Origin: Novosphingobium mathurense | GTDB lineage: Bacteria > Pseudomonadota > Alphaproteobacteria > Sphingomonadales > Sphingomonadaceae | Assembly: GCF_900168325.1 (NCBI RefSeq) | Contig: NZ_FVZE01000004.1 | Span: forward strand, 310,001-374,000 | DNA: 64,000 bases | Direction: 5' to 3' | Part shown: positions 7,817 through 17,501 of the stretch, one piece after another | How positions within the stretch are numbered: the stretch's first letter is position 1 | Layout of the letters: every line of letters starts with the position of its first letter | Made by a program: the position numbers and the translations under genes | Notes under the pieces: model-generated | Database searches by the model: none | What the model saw: the letters and a program-made list of their open reading frames with translations, nothing else | Told to the model about the DNA's origin: nothing

Positions 7817-10543
7817 ATGACCCACCCCCCATCGCGCCGTCACCGGCTGACGTCCTTCCTCCTCGCCGGTGCCATGCTGGTTCCCGCCGGACTCTCGATG
7901 GATTCCGTATCGGCGCAAGAGGCCGCGCCAGCGACAGCAGTCTCGCCGGTGCGCGCAAAGGCAAGGGCCCTGGCAGCGGATCTCGTGGCGAAGATGACGC
8001 TGGACGAGAAGCTGGGTCAGTTGCTGAATACCGCTCCGGCCATTCCGCGTCTCAACATTCCGGCCTACAACTGGTGGACGGAATCGCTTCATGGTGCGCT
8101 GGGATCCCTGCCGACAACCAATTTTCCCGAGCCCATCGGCCTTGCCGCCACCTTCGATGCGCCGCTCGTGCAGGATGTGGCCGGAACGATCAGTTCCGAA
8201 GTGCGCGGACTTCACGCCCTGGCGCGCAAGACCGGGCGTATGGGGCGCATCGGTACCGGCCTCGACACATGGTCTCCGAATATCAATATCTTCCGTGATC
8301 CGCGATGGGGAAGGGGGCAGGAGACCTATGGCGAGGACCCCTATCTCACGGCGCGCATGGGCGTTTCCTTCGTGGAAGGGATGCAGGGCCCGGATCCCGA
8401 CCTTCCGGACGTGATCGCCACGCCAAAGCACTTCGCCGTCCATAACGGCCCGGAATCGACGCGCCATCATGCGAATGTCTTCGTCTCGCGCCACGATCTG
8501 GAAGATACATATCTGCCCGCTTTCCGCGCGGCGATCGTGGAGGGCAAGGCCGGTTCCGTCATGTGCGCCTACAATCGCGTTGACGGACAACCGGCCTGCG
8601 CCAGCCAGGAACTTCTGCAAGAGCACCTTGTCGATGCCTGGGGCTTCCAGGGCTACGTCGTATCCGATTGCGATGCGGTGAAAGACATCAGCGACAATCA
8701 CAAGTACGCGCCCGATGGCGCTGCCGCCGTCGCCGCCGCCATGCGCATGGGCGTGGACAGCGAATGCCACACATGGACCCTGTCCGATACCGACGGGTTG
8801 ACCGATCGCTATCGCGAGGCGCTGGAGCGCGGGCTCATCACCGTCAACGATGTCGACAGGACACTCATCCGCCTCTTCTCAGCCCGCCTGCGCAATGGCG
8901 ACTTGCCCGGGGTGCGCAAGCTGAGCACCGATACGTCCTCCGCCGCCGATGTCGGAACATCGGCCCACGGCGCGCTTGCGCTCAAGGCTGCGGAAGAGAG
9001 CCTGGTTCTTCTCAAGAACAACGGAATTCTGCCATTCCAGACTGCCGGGATGAAAGTGGCCGTGATCGGCCCCTTCGGCGATGCCACCCGTGTGCTGCGC
9101 GGCAATTATTCCTCGACCATTTCGGCCCGGCCGATCTCGGTAGTCGAAGGATTGCGACAGGCCATGCCGAAGGCATCCGTTTCCTATGTTCCCTTCGGAG
9201 AGACGGTCACCGATGGCGATCCGGTGCCGGAATCCGCCCTTATCAGCGAGGATGGGAAGCCGGGTCTCACGGCGCGCTACTACAATGTGGTGGGCACGCC
9301 GCCCAAGCTCTTTGCCCCGGGCAAGCTGGACGAATATCTGAAGACGGTGAAATTCTCGGAAAAGCCGGTCGTGACCCGGCGAGAGCGCAGCGTCGATGGG
9401 CGGAGCCTGGACCTGGCGCAAGTATCCGATCATCACCGGGTAGTCTGGACCGGCTACCTCGTTCCGCCGGAGAGCGGCACTTACCGTCTCGGGCTTTCCG
9501 GCTTCCAGAGCGGCCGAATGGACTTCGACGGAAAACCATTCGTCGACCTCAAGGACGCAAAATGGGGCAGCTTGCCCACCATGAAGACGGTCACCCTTGA
9601 GAAAGGGCATCGCTATCCGGTCAGGATCATCGGCGAGGCGCATACGGGAACTGCCGGGATAGGCTTTGCCTGGAAGCGGATTTCGAATGATCCCGCCGGT
9701 GACATGCGAAGCGCCGCACAGGCTGCCGATGTGCTTGTCGCCGTCGTCGGACTGACGTCCGATCTTGAAGCTGAAGAATCGCCGATCGAGATTCCCGGGT
9801 TCAAGGGCGGCGACAAGACCACGCTCGATATTCCTGCGGACCAGCAAAAGCTGCTGGAACAGGCCAAGGCAACCGGCAAGCCGCTGATCGTCGTGGCCAT
9901 GAACGGCAGTCCGATCAACCTCAGCTGGGCCAAGGACAACGCCGATGCCATCCTAGAGGCATGGTATCCGGGCCAGTCTGGTGGCCTTGCCATTGCCAAT
10001 GTGCTGACCGGCAAGGTCAATCCGACCGGCCGACTGCCCCTGACTTTCTATCGTAGCGTCGAAGATCTGCCGCCCTTCGACGATTACGATATGAAAGGAC
10101 GAACCTATCGCTACTTCACCGGGAAAGCTGTCTACCCCTTCGGATACGGTCTCAGCTACACGACTTTCGGCTATGGCCCGGTGGCGGTTGAGCCTGCTGG
10201 AGGCGGGGCACACAATGGCCTTCGTGTGACCACGCAGGTCAGCAACACCGGCCAGCGCGCCGGCGGCGATGCAGTGCAGCTCTATCTCGATTTCCCCGAT
10301 GCACCGGGCACACCCAACATTGCCCTGCGCGGTTTTCAGAAGGTGTCGTTGCAGCCGGGAGAAACGCGCAAGGTTACCTTCGACCTGTCACCGCGCGATC
10401 TCAGTTCGGTAACCCCGGATGGCGTTCGCAAAGTGCTGGAAGGCCACTACAAGGTGACGGTGGGTGGCGGTCAGCCCGGCTTCGATAATCCGACGCAATC
10501 GGCCGATTTCTCGGTCGACAAGGCGGTCACTCTGCCGAAGTAA
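7817..10543 (+). CDS. GH3 glycosidase with PA14 insert, beta-xylosidase type
   Basis: 908 residues with a signal peptide (hydrophobic at 12-30, SVSAQE cleavage), so it is exported. The order is GH3 N-terminal barrel, C-terminal alpha/beta sandwich interrupted by a PA14 domain (about residues 480-620, GLTARYYN to GFAWKR), and a fibronectin III-like end (QVSNTGQRAGGDAVQLYL). The nucleophile Asp is D284 in YVVSDCDAV; the SDC form is usual in GH3 xylosidases and arabinosidases. PA14 inserts are also found in beta-glucosidases, so xylose preference is an inference. GAGGA precedes the ATG by 6 nt. The last 17 bp overlap the convergent GH95 gene. Confidence 0.88.
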   Translation: MTHPPSRRHRLTSFLLAGAMLVPAGLSMDSVSAQEAAPATAVSPVRAKARALAADLVAKMTLDEKLGQLLNTAPAIPRLNIPAYNWWTESLHGALGSLPTTNFPEPIGLAATFDAPLVQDVAGTISSEVRGLHALARKTGRMGRIGTGLDTWSPNINIFRDPRWGRGQETYGEDPYLTARMGVSFVEGMQGPDPDLPDVIATPKHFAVHNGPESTRHHANVFVSRHDLEDTYLPAFRAAIVEGKAGSVMCAYNRVDGQPACASQELLQEHLVDAWGFQGYVVSDCDAVKDISDNHKYAPDGAAAVAAAMRMGVDSECHTWTLSDTDGLTDRYREALERGLITVNDVDRTLIRLFSARLRNGDLPGVRKLSTDTSSAADVGTSAHGALALKAAEESLVLLKNNGILPFQTAGMKVAVIGPFGDATRVLRGNYSSTISARPISVVEGLRQAMPKASVSYVPFGETVTDGDPVPESALISEDGKPGLTARYYNVVGTPPKLFAPGKLDEYLKTVKFSEKPVVTRRERSVDGRSLDLAQVSDHHRVVWTGYLVPPESGTYRLGLSGFQSGRMDFDGKPFVDLKDAKWGSLPTMKTVTLEKGHRYPVRIIGEAHTGTAGIGFAWKRISNDPAGDMRSAAQAADVLVAVVGLTSDLEAEESPIEIPGFKGGDKTTLDIPADQQKLLEQAKATGKPLIVVAMNGSPINLSWAKDNADAILEAWYPGQSGGLAIANVLTGKVNPTGRLPLTFYRSVEDLPPFDDYDMKGRTYRYFTGKAVYPFGYGLSYTTFGYGPVAVEPAGGGAHNGLRVTTQVSNTGQRAGGDAVQLYLDFPDAPGTPNIALRGFQKVSLQPGETRKVTFDLSPRDLSSVTPDGVRKVLEGHYKVTVGGGQPGFDNPTQSADFSVDKAVTLPK

Positions 10544-12971
10544 CCAGTGGTGATGTCCTCAACGACGGCCCGTTCAGCGTGACGGGCCGCCCGGGGATCA
10601 ATTCCACTTCGGCGCTGCGGTCGTTCAGACGGACGATCCGCTTTCCCGCTGTGCGACCGACCAGTCTTGCAGAGATCAGTTCGCCACCACGCCATCCCAG
10701 ACTGACCTCGCAGGCGCCGCGTGTGCGCAAGCCCCGAGCGGAGCCCTGCGGCCACGCGCGGGGGAGGGCCGGCAGCAGGCGGATCTCGTCGTCCCGGCTT
10801 TGGACAAGCATTTCGGCGATGGCCGCCGCGCCACCGAAATTACCATCGATCTGGAACGGTGGGTGAGCGTCGAACATATTGGGATAGGTGCGCTCAGGAC
10901 CGAGCAGGTAACGCAGGATACGGTGCGCATGATCGCCCTCGCGCAAGCGAGCCCAGAGGTTTGCGCGCCATGCCGTGGCCCAGCCAGTGGATTCGTCGCC
11001 CCGTAATTCCAGCGACTTGCGCGCAGCCATGGCTAGTGCGGGCGTCTCATCAAGGTTGATCTGGTGGCTGGGATAAAGCCCGTAGAGATGGGAAACATGG
11101 CGGTGATGCGGTTCGGGCGCGTCGGCATCCCAATCCTCCAGCCATTCCTGCAATTGGCCTTGCGACCCAATCCTGTCGGGTGCGAGCCGACTGCGGGCGT
11201 CGAGCATCTGTGCAGATAATTCACGATCCACGCCAAGGATGGTCGCAGCCTTTGCCGTCTGAGCGAGCAGGTCGCGCAGGATCTGCCGATCGACGGCAGG
11301 CCCGGCGCATACGGACGCGCCGCCGGGATGCTCGTTTTCCGGTGAGATCGAAGGATTGGTGACAAGAAACCCGGTGGCCGGATCGCGCTGCAAGGTATCG
11401 AGGAAAAACAGCGCGGCTCCGCGCATCAGGGGATAGATGGAGCGCAGGAACTCCGTGTCACGGTGATAGTCGAAATGGCCCCAAAGGTGCGTGCATAGCC
11501 AGGCTCCGCCCATCGGCCACAGGCCCCATGCGGCTCCATCGATCGGTGCGGTGGCACGCCACAAGTCCGTGTTGTGATGCGCGACCCACCCCCTTGCGCC
11601 ATACATCTCCCGAGCGGTGCGGGCACCGGTCTGCGCAAGATCGCGCACCAGTGACACGAGGGGGGCCACGCATTCGCCAAGCCCGCTCGGTTCGGCAGGC
11701 CAGTAGTTCATCTCGGTATTGATATTGATCGTGTACTTGGATCCCCACGGCGGATCGTCGCTGTCGTTCCAGATGCCCTGCAGGTTGGCTGGCTGGCTGC
11801 CGGGCCGTGAAGAGCAGATCAGCAGGTAACGTCCGTACTGGAAGTAGAGTGCGGCCAGGGCGCTGTCATCGGAAGTCTGGCTGGTGCGAATACGCTCGTC
11901 AGTGGGCCGGTGCGCCTCGGGCGTTTCGCCCAGATCGAGAGCAACGCGGCGATAGAGTTTCCGATGCGATGCGGCGGTGTCGGCAGCGATGCGCGCAAAT
12001 GAATGGCGACTGGCCGCTTCGATCTGACCGCGCGTGATCTGCGATGGGTCACCGCTGACATCGTCGAACCCACGATAGCTGGTCGCCATGGCGATCAGGA
12101 TCGTGACGGTGTCGGCGCCTTCCACAGCTAGCTTGCCATCGCTGACCGAATGCCCTCCGCCATGATGCAAAATGCGTGCCCGAGCCTCGAAGCGCAGGGC
12201 ACCCTCCACGCCATGAGCGCCGTTGTTCCGTCCGCTGAGGATCAGTGTGTCGCCATCTATCGTGAGTGCACTGTCGTGGGGTGCCTCCAGACCAACTAGG
12301 CAGTGGATTCTGCCTGGCTGATCGGCCCACAAGCGGATGGCAATGACCTGATGGTCTGGCGATGCGACGACTTCGCGGGACCACGACACGCCATCGGCCT
12401 GGAAGGTTGTCGTGGCCAGCGCTGCATCGAGATCCAGTTCCCGCAAGTAGCTTCCCTGCTCGACCGCACCGAGGCTCGGCATCGCAATCGTCAGGTTCCC
12501 GAAGGTCTGATAGGCCATCTGGCTCAAGGGGCGAGCCATGAGCCTTTCATTCGCCAAGGCCTGCGCCTGCGTGAAGCGCCCTTGTTCGATCAATTGGCGG
12601 ATCTGGGGAAGGACTGCGTGCGCCGCAGGATTGACCGGATTGTAGGGTCCACCAGTCCACAGCGTATCCTCATTGAGCTGGAGACGTTCCAGTCCCGTGC
12701 CACCGAAGACCATGGCCCCGATCCGACCGTTACCCACCGGCAACGCCTCGATCCACTCGTGCGCAGGCTGACGGTACCACAGGCGATCCCGGGAAAGCGG
12801 CATCGGCGCCGCTCCGGCTGTCGAAGACGAGCCGAATTCGCCCAAAGCCACGGCAGCGCTCATCGTGGCGATACCCGTCAACAGCTTGCGCCGGGTCAAA
12901 GCGAAGTGATCTCTAGCCGAACCGGAAGGGTGGCCCAATGGGTTGGCTGGGTTGCCGACTGGTACGGTCAT
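10527..12971 (-). CDS. GH95 alpha-L-fucosidase (or alpha-L-galactosidase), Tat-exported
   Basis: 814 residues. The N-terminus has a twin-arginine signal (LTRRKLLTGIATMSAAVAL). The GH95 body follows: substrate-binding NTEMNYWPAE, catalytic acid Glu545 in SISPENEHPGG, and DAHPPFQIDGNFGG with the family Asp. GH95 enzymes invert alpha-1,2-L-fucosyl linkages; in plant degraders they trim the fucose of xyloglucan side chains, and some prefer L-galactose. Length is normal. The 3' end overlaps that of GH3 by 17 bp in convergent arrangement. A xyl-box-like operator lies 74 bp upstream of the start, tying it to the receptor's regulation. Confidence 0.88.
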   Translation of the reverse strand: MTVPVGNPANPLGHPSGSARDHFALTRRKLLTGIATMSAAVALGEFGSSSTAGAAPMPLSRDRLWYRQPAHEWIEALPVGNGRIGAMVFGGTGLERLQLNEDTLWTGGPYNPVNPAAHAVLPQIRQLIEQGRFTQAQALANERLMARPLSQMAYQTFGNLTIAMPSLGAVEQGSYLRELDLDAALATTTFQADGVSWSREVVASPDHQVIAIRLWADQPGRIHCLVGLEAPHDSALTIDGDTLILSGRNNGAHGVEGALRFEARARILHHGGGHSVSDGKLAVEGADTVTILIAMATSYRGFDDVSGDPSQITRGQIEAASRHSFARIAADTAASHRKLYRRVALDLGETPEAHRPTDERIRTSQTSDDSALAALYFQYGRYLLICSSRPGSQPANLQGIWNDSDDPPWGSKYTININTEMNYWPAEPSGLGECVAPLVSLVRDLAQTGARTAREMYGARGWVAHHNTDLWRATAPIDGAAWGLWPMGGAWLCTHLWGHFDYHRDTEFLRSIYPLMRGAALFFLDTLQRDPATGFLVTNPSISPENEHPGGASVCAGPAVDRQILRDLLAQTAKAATILGVDRELSAQMLDARSRLAPDRIGSQGQLQEWLEDWDADAPEPHHRHVSHLYGLYPSHQINLDETPALAMAARKSLELRGDESTGWATAWRANLWARLREGDHAHRILRYLLGPERTYPNMFDAHPPFQIDGNFGGAAAIAEMLVQSRDDEIRLLPALPRAWPQGSARGLRTRGACEVSLGWRGGELISARLVGRTAGKRIVRLNDRSAEVELIPGRPVTLNGPSLRTSPLVTSAE

Positions 12972-13044
12972 CGCCTTCTTGCTATCCTCTCCGCATGGAC
13001 GAAAAGCGCTCAGCTCTTCGTCAGCAGCTATCTTGTCGGAGTAA

Positions 13045-13058
13045 TGATAGCGCTATCC
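13045..13058. promoter_or_regulatory. XylR-type operator candidate upstream of GH95
   Basis: TGATAGCGCTATCC contains the perfect 12-bp palindrome GATAGCGCTATC. It shares its first 11 bases with the site upstream of the TonB receptor. It stands 74 bp before the GH95 ATG in the 168-bp gap to mcp. Confidence 0.65.
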
Positions 13059-13120
13059 AATGTCGGACGGCAAGTGCGATCGTAGACCCTTGTGCCGGAC
13101 CTTTCCCTGCTTTCAAACAA

Positions 13121-13136
13121 GCCCGGTATGACGGGC
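13121..13136 (-). terminator. Weak hairpin after mcp
   Basis: On the minus strand, GCCCG and CGGGC form a 5-bp stem with a 6-nt loop just after the mcp stop, followed by TTGTTTG. The short stem and broken U-tract make it a weak candidate. Confidence 0.35.
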
Positions 13137-13139
13137 CGA

Positions 13140-14930
13140 TCAGCTGGCGATAGCGAGTTCCGGTACTTCCTCAGAACCGGGAACTGGCTGGCGCGATCGT
13201 TGCGCATTCTCATCCGGCGTGCGGACATGCTGCAGGAACTGATCGACCTGCATCTTGAGCATGATCGCCTGCTGTTCCAGCTCGGTCGAGGATGTGAGCA
13301 CCTGCGATGCAGCTGCACCCGTCGAAAGCGAAGTTTCGCGTACTTGCGCGATATTCGAGGTCACCTCGTCTGCGCTGCGGGCGGCAAGGTCAATGCTGCG
13401 CGCGAGATCCTGACCTGCCAGGGATTGCTGGTCCACGGCGGCTGCAATCGAGACCGAAGTCGCTTCCAGCTCCTCGATGTCCTTGCCGATGGCCCGCAGT
13501 GCCGCCACGCTGCATTCCGTCGATTCCTGGATTACGCGGATCTGCAGCGAAACTTCCTCCGCCGCCTTGCTGGTGCGGTCGGCCAGTTCCTTTACCTCCG
13601 ACGCCACAACCGCGAAACCGCGACCCGCTTCGCCTCCGCGTGCAGCCTCGATCGAGGCGTTGAGCGCAAGCAGGTTGGTGCGGTGCGCGATGGTCGAAAT
13701 GAGCTTCACGATCTCGCTTGCCTGTTCGGCCGAAACCGCCAGGGCGACGATCGTCTCGTCCGCGTCCGATGCGGTAAGCGTGGCCTTGCGCGCGAGATCC
13801 GCCGAACTTGCGGCCTGACGGCTGATCTCGTTGATCGACATGGCGAATTCGTCACTGGCGGCCGCTGCTGCCGTAACCCCGGCCGAGGCTTCGTTCATTG
13901 CGGAAGAGACGTCACCCGTCTGCATGGCGGACTGTTCGGCCGCGGAGGCCATCGCCGTTGCCGTGACCTGTAGCTGGCTCGACGCAGCCGCAACGCCGCT
14001 GACGATCTCGCCGACGGTCTGTTCGAACTTGTTGGCCAGTTCGACCAGCACTCTTTTCTGCCTCGCGCGCATTTCCTCACGCTCGCGGCGAGCCTGCTTT
14101 TCGCGTTCGATTTCCGCCTGTGCCGCCTCGGCAGCTTCGGCACGCAGGCGTTCGATGCGAAGATAGCCGCGTCGGAATACCTCGATGGAACGCGCCATAT
14201 CGCCAATCTCGTGCGGCGCATCGGTGTCGGGCACTTCGATGTTGTTGTCGCCATCGGCAAGCTTGCGCATCGCTTCGGTGATCTTGTGCAAAGGACCGGT
14301 TATGTCGCGCCGGGTCAGGCCGAGTGCCAAGGCTCCGTTGAGCGCTGCGATCAGGGCGAATGCGACCATCGCCCACTCGCTCCAGGCGATGAATGTATTG
14401 CCACGACCCTGTCCAACCATGGCGCGGGTCATCAACGCCTCGCCAAGGGCAATGGCCTTGGCCGACAGGTCCGCGCCCTCCCGGGAGTAGCCAGAGGCCC
14501 GATCCGCGACCTGCAGTTTGGCCGCAAGATCCGTCAGCCTCCTGTCGAGCTGGTCGAATGTCAAGGCGATTTCAGGATCGACCTCGCCCAGCTGCAGCCG
14601 AGCATTCGTCAGTTTGTCGTCCGCGGCCCCGAGCAGTGCCTGAGCAGCACTTATCCGCCTGGCATCGGCATCGGCATCCGCGCTGCGCGTATCGACTTGC
14701 GTGACGGCTTGGGAGATGTCGGCTCCCGCTTCAGACAGGAGCCTGGCCGATGCGCTCAAGCGAGCGTAATGTTGCGTGCCGCTCTGGATGGTCGAAAGTG
14801 CGAACCAGCAGGATAACGCGATGAAAAGCGAAAGACCCAGAAAGACGCAGATCACCACGCGCATTTTCGTCTCGATCGACTGGCGACCGAACCAGTTGCG
14901 CTTCTGTGCCCCTGTTACATCCGACATCAT
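13140..14930 (-). CDS. mcp: Methyl-accepting chemotaxis protein
   Basis: 596 residues from ATG 14928-14930; the next codon is also ATG, and GGGGAG lies 4-7 nt upstream. A first TM segment ([19 protein letters not shown]) is followed by a periplasmic four-helix region, a second TM around [19 protein letters not shown], and a signalling domain with the conserved tip [20 protein letters not shown]. It senses an unknown ligand and controls CheA through CheW. No CheR-tethering pentapeptide is seen at the C-terminus. The prophage attL core lies 44 nt upstream. Rejoining the host sequence puts this gene about 50 nt after cheR, so it was probably the last gene of the che operon and has lost that promoter in the lysogen. 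Confidence 0.9.
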   Translation of the reverse strand: MMSDVTGAQKRNWFGRQSIETKMRVVICVFLGLSLFIALSCWFALSTIQSGTQHYARLSASARLLSEAGADISQAVTQVDTRSADADADARRISAAQALLGAADDKLTNARLQLGEVDPEIALTFDQLDRRLTDLAAKLQVADRASGYSREGADLSAKAIALGEALMTRAMVGQGRGNTFIAWSEWAMVAFALIAALNGALALGLTRRDITGPLHKITEAMRKLADGDNNIEVPDTDAPHEIGDMARSIEVFRRGYLRIERLRAEAAEAAQAEIEREKQARREREEMRARQKRVLVELANKFEQTVGEIVSGVAAASSQLQVTATAMASAAEQSAMQTGDVSSAMNEASAGVTAAAAASDEFAMSINEISRQAASSADLARKATLTASDADETIVALAVSAEQASEIVKLISTIAHRTNLLALNASIEAARGGEAGRGFAVVASEVKELADRTSKAAEEVSLQIRVIQESTECSVAALRAIGKDIEELEATSVSIAAAVDQQSLAGQDLARSIDLAARSADEVTSNIAQVRETSLSTGAAASQVLTSSTELEQQAIMLKMQVDQFLQHVRTPDENAQRSRQPVPGSEEVPELAIAS

Positions 14931-14973
14931 AGAGCTCCCCGAACCTTTTGGGAGCTTATGCAGCCCCACTTAA

Positions 14974-14980
14974 GCAATAC
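14974..14980. other. attL: attL core candidate
   Basis: GCAATAC, identical to bases 53220-53226. Host bases on the left (ACTTAA) together with host bases beyond attR (TTAAAT) flank the core symmetrically, as core-type sites of tyrosine recombinases do. The repeat is only 7 bp, so the call rests on this symmetry and position. Confidence 0.55.
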
Positions 14981-15133
14981 CAATGACCCGTTCCCGGAGT
15001 TCTGCGGCTCAATGCTTACGAAAGCGGAAAACCACATCCTTAACTATCAAGTAGATGGGCGGGATCAGGAAAACCGCTTCGGTGCGACCGCCCCAACCTC
15101 TTGCATATTTTCTGCTGAAAGCGGGGATGGGGT

Positions 15134-15631
15134 ATGAGCGACCCATTCAACCTACTCACCGAAGATTGGCTCAAGGCCAACGGCTTCAAGTGGCATCAGT
15201 TCGACCGTCAGCCCTCCAAGCAATGGCTACTCTGGATCGGCAGCGCGATGGGCGACAAGATGACCAGCTACGAAGACCTCGGAATCGAAGTCGCGCCTGG
15301 GCATGACGGCAAGTGGTTCTGCTGGCTGCGTAGCGATAGCGCGGGCCGCTATCATCGGTTCATCCACATCCGCCACATAGAATCGGTCGATGACCTGACG
15401 GGCATGATCGCAGGGCTTATCGGCAGACCATTCGATCCATGGAACGCCCTGTACGGCCACCTGTACACGCCCGAGCAGGCTCAGCGCCTACGCAGCGAAG
15501 ATGAGCGCTTGGACATGCGCTTACGCCGGGCCAATCCGCATTGGTATGCCAGTGAAAAAGACCATACGCGCGGCGGTCCGCTGATCGATCACGTCAACGC
15601 GCACATCAAGGCATCGGAGAAGCCCGCATGA
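15134..15631 (+). CDS. Phage hypothetical protein, 165 aa
   Basis: I do not recognise the family. The protein is soluble, rich in Trp and His (KWHQFDRQ, KWFCWLRSD, RYHRFIHIRHIESVDDLTGMI), with an Arg-rich C-terminal third. It is the first gene inside attL and is followed by 11 or more same-strand, mostly overlapping small genes. In the excised circle it would come next after the integrase, so it is probably the continuation of the rightward early operon. A host-take-over or accessory role is a guess from position only. Confidence 0.7.
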   Translation: MSDPFNLLTEDWLKANGFKWHQFDRQPSKQWLLWIGSAMGDKMTSYEDLGIEVAPGHDGKWFCWLRSDSAGRYHRFIHIRHIESVDDLTGMIAGLIGRPFDPWNALYGHLYTPEQAQRLRSEDERLDMRLRRANPHWYASEKDHTRGGPLIDHVNAHIKASEKPA

Positions 15632-15659
15632 CCCCCCAACCCAACGAAAGGAACGCGTG

Positions 15660-15941
15660 ATGGGGACTTGCCAGACATGCCAATGGTGGCAGCGCAACGA
15701 GGCGCGCGATCTCGTGGCGGCATTCGAAGCCGACCCGCGCCCGCGCATTAGCGGCCCACTGGACCTGCTGCGGTGGGCTTGGGATTCAGATCAGTTCAAG
15801 ACGCCGCCGTCTGATTTTGAAATGAAATATATGCATAATCCCAATCCCAAGTTTGGGTACTGCCGCCGTATGCCGAAAGCGATCCGCAAGCAGGAAGATG
15901 ACTTCTGCGGCGAGTTTACCCCCACCGAAGGAAACACATAA
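15660..15941 (+). CDS. Small phage protein with four-cysteine motif
   Basis: 93 residues from ATG 15660 (AAAGGA 8-10 nt upstream; a GTG one codon earlier is less likely). A CQTC pair at the N-terminus and single Cys in FGYCRRMPK and DDFCGEF give a C2...C...C pattern, probably binding zinc or an Fe-S cluster. Similar short proteins with an N-terminal CxxC-W and C-terminal FCGEF are common in phages of alphaproteobacteria, without known role. The stop codon overlaps the next ATG. Confidence 0.7.
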   Translation: MGTCQTCQWWQRNEARDLVAAFEADPRPRISGPLDLLRWAWDSDQFKTPPSDFEMKYMHNPNPKFGYCRRMPKAIRKQEDDFCGEFTPTEGNT

Positions 15942-16264
15942 TGGAACCGAGCAAGGCCGCGATGGACGCCCCTGACATGTCCGTATTCCAGCAGCGCATA
16001 AGGGAAACCCGGAAAGCGCGCGGCATGTCGCTTGACGCCGTCGCCGAAGCGTCTGGTTTCACGAAGTCTCATGTCTGGGAACTGGAATGCGGCAAGTCAC
16101 GCAACCCGACCGTTCGAGCCGTCTGGTCCTTGGCGCGGGCGCTTTGCGTCTCTCCTGCATACCTGCTTGGCATGGAAGTCGAGCAATCGGATCTGGACCC
16201 GCTGGCACTCAAGTTGGCGAGCATCATCAACCTTGAAATTGAACGCCGGAGTTCTCCCCAATGA
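15941..16264 (+). CDS. XRE-family (Cro/CI-type) transcriptional regulator
   Basis: 107 residues. A helix-turn-helix of the lambda-repressor type spans about 16-76 (FQQRIRETRKARGMSLDAVA, SGFTKSHVWELECGKSRNPT, LARALCVSPAYLLG). It lacks a C-terminal oligomerisation or LexA-type peptidase domain. Being in the left-arm gene string, it is not the immunity repressor (that lies near 46.4 kb) and may adjust early transcription or host genes. Stop and start codons overlap its neighbours. Confidence 0.85.
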   Translation: MEPSKAAMDAPDMSVFQQRIRETRKARGMSLDAVAEASGFTKSHVWELECGKSRNPTVRAVWSLARALCVSPAYLLGMEVEQSDLDPLALKLASIINLEIERRSSPQ

Positions 16265-16650
16265 CACAACCGAGCAAGGCCGCGATGGAGCGGGCGAACG
16301 AACTGATCCGAAAGATCACGCCGGAGAATGTGCTTACCTGTCACGAGGTAAATCCGCAGCTTAATTACGTCGATGGCGCATTCTGCCGGTTCATCGACAC
16401 CGTTGACCGTGTGGCGCGTGACTGCCTTGAAAACGTGAAGGATGTCGGGGGCCTTCCATATACCACCCATATACTTCAGTGCCTTATGCTCCCCGATGAG
16501 CCAGACCCGCTGGAGGAGTTCTCTAATGAACTTGCGCAGCGCCTCGATGTTTCACCACTCGCAGCGAAACAAGCCCTGCAAAACCTGATCGACAAGGGCC
16601 TCATCACCGCAGCCGGTTACGAGATAGTCAAGAAGGATGATGGGCGATGA
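16261..16650 (+). CDS. Phage hypothetical protein, 129 aa
   Basis: No family recognised. The N-terminal SKAAMERANELI resembles the start of the preceding regulator (EPSKAAMDA), possibly a shared leader or a local duplication. The C-terminal half (LAQRLDVSPLAAKQALQNLIDKGLI) looks like a winged-helix or HTH segment. It overlaps the preceding gene (ATGA) and the following one. Confidence 0.65.
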   Translation: MTQPSKAAMERANELIRKITPENVLTCHEVNPQLNYVDGAFCRFIDTVDRVARDCLENVKDVGGLPYTTHILQCLMLPDEPDPLEEFSNELAQRLDVSPLAAKQALQNLIDKGLITAAGYEIVKKDDGR

Positions 16651-16868
16651 GCGACACAAACACATCAACGACATCCATCCTCGGCCAAGCGCGGAGTGAA
16701 GGATATCGCAAAGGCTGGTCGCAAGCAGCACAGGTTTGCCGCGACGATGCCCACGATGAGGGCAGACTGGGCGAAATGTACCGCTGGGAGAACCGTCTAA
16801 ACGGCATCCGCTTCCGTTGGTTCATGGTCGGAGTGATCACAACTGCAAGCATATGGTGGCTGGTATGA
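16647..16868 (+). CDS. Small phage membrane protein
   Basis: 73 residues: a hydrophilic N-terminal domain (EGYRKGWSQAAQVCRDDAHDEGR), then one C-terminal TM helix (FRWFMVGVITTASIWWLV), a tail-anchored arrangement. ATGA overlap with the next gene supports it as real. Function unknown. Confidence 0.65.
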   Translation: MSDTNTSTTSILGQARSEGYRKGWSQAAQVCRDDAHDEGRLGEMYRWENRLNGIRFRWFMVGVITTASIWWLV

Positions 16869-17266
16869 CCGACATTAACAAGCTGATCGAGAGGCTGGGG
16901 CGGAAGGCATATCGCCGCGAGGCACCATTCGAGCCGTTCGGGACATGTGATGTTCCGTGCGATGCGGACGACTACGGCGCGGAAGAGTACCTGATAAACC
17001 CAGACGGACCAGAAGCCGCCACCGCTCTACAAACACTCAAGGAAGAGAATGAGCGGCTTCGGCACGATATTGCGCGGCACATGGAAATCGCGAACAGCGA
17101 GGCCAATAGAGGCGAGAAATTGCTCGCTGAGAATGAGCGTATGGCAGAAGCGCTTCGTCGTTGTGCCGATATTGTCGAGCGGCATCTCTATCTCCAATCG
17201 GAGAAGGTCGAAGACGTAAGGCATATTGCCTGCGCCTCACTTCCCAAGGAGACAGACAATGCGTGA
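16865..17266 (+). CDS. Phage coiled-coil protein
   Basis: 133 residues from ATG 16865, overlapping the previous stop as ATGA. The N-terminal half is hydrophilic. Residues about 58-115 form a coiled coil (ALQTLKEENERLRHDIARHM, EKLLAENERMAEAL). The family is unknown; such proteins are typical of phage early operons. Confidence 0.65.
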   Translation: MTDINKLIERLGRKAYRREAPFEPFGTCDVPCDADDYGAEEYLINPDGPEAATALQTLKEENERLRHDIARHMEIANSEANRGEKLLAENERMAEALRRCADIVERHLYLQSEKVEDVRHIACASLPKETDNA

Positions 17267-17501
17267 TGATGTTGCAGAGATCGCGAAGGGGCTGACGAAG
17301 GCGCAGTGTAAGGCGGTCATGTCTGCGCGCAAGACATTTTCAGGAATTGTGCATGTCTGGCATTCACACATCGACACAATAAAGAGTGTCCATCGCAAAG
17401 GACTTTGCACCGATCCTGACGGAAATAGGGGATACGCCATTGAAACACCCCTCGGCCTTGCCGTGCGAACCTACCTTCTGGAGACAGACAATGGACGCTG
17501 A
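17259..17501 (+). CDS. Phage hypothetical protein, 80 aa
   Basis: The start at 17259 follows AAGGAGACAGACA, the same leader that precedes the next gene, and overlaps the previous gene by 8 bp. The sequence EIAKGLTKAQCKAVMSARKT and later RKGLCTDPDGNRGYAIETPLGLAVRTYLLE look like a short winged-helix or 'transcriptional regulator-like' phage fold, but no family can be named. Confidence 0.6.
   Translation: MRDDVAEIAKGLTKAQCKAVMSARKTFSGIVHVWHSHIDTIKSVHRKGLCTDPDGNRGYAIETPLGLAVRTYLLETDNGR

Noticed and set aside
14968..14973. ACTTAA as an alternative att core (also at 53225-53230)
   Set aside because: It is shorter than GCAATAC and gives no symmetric attB; cannot be excluded without junction sequencing.
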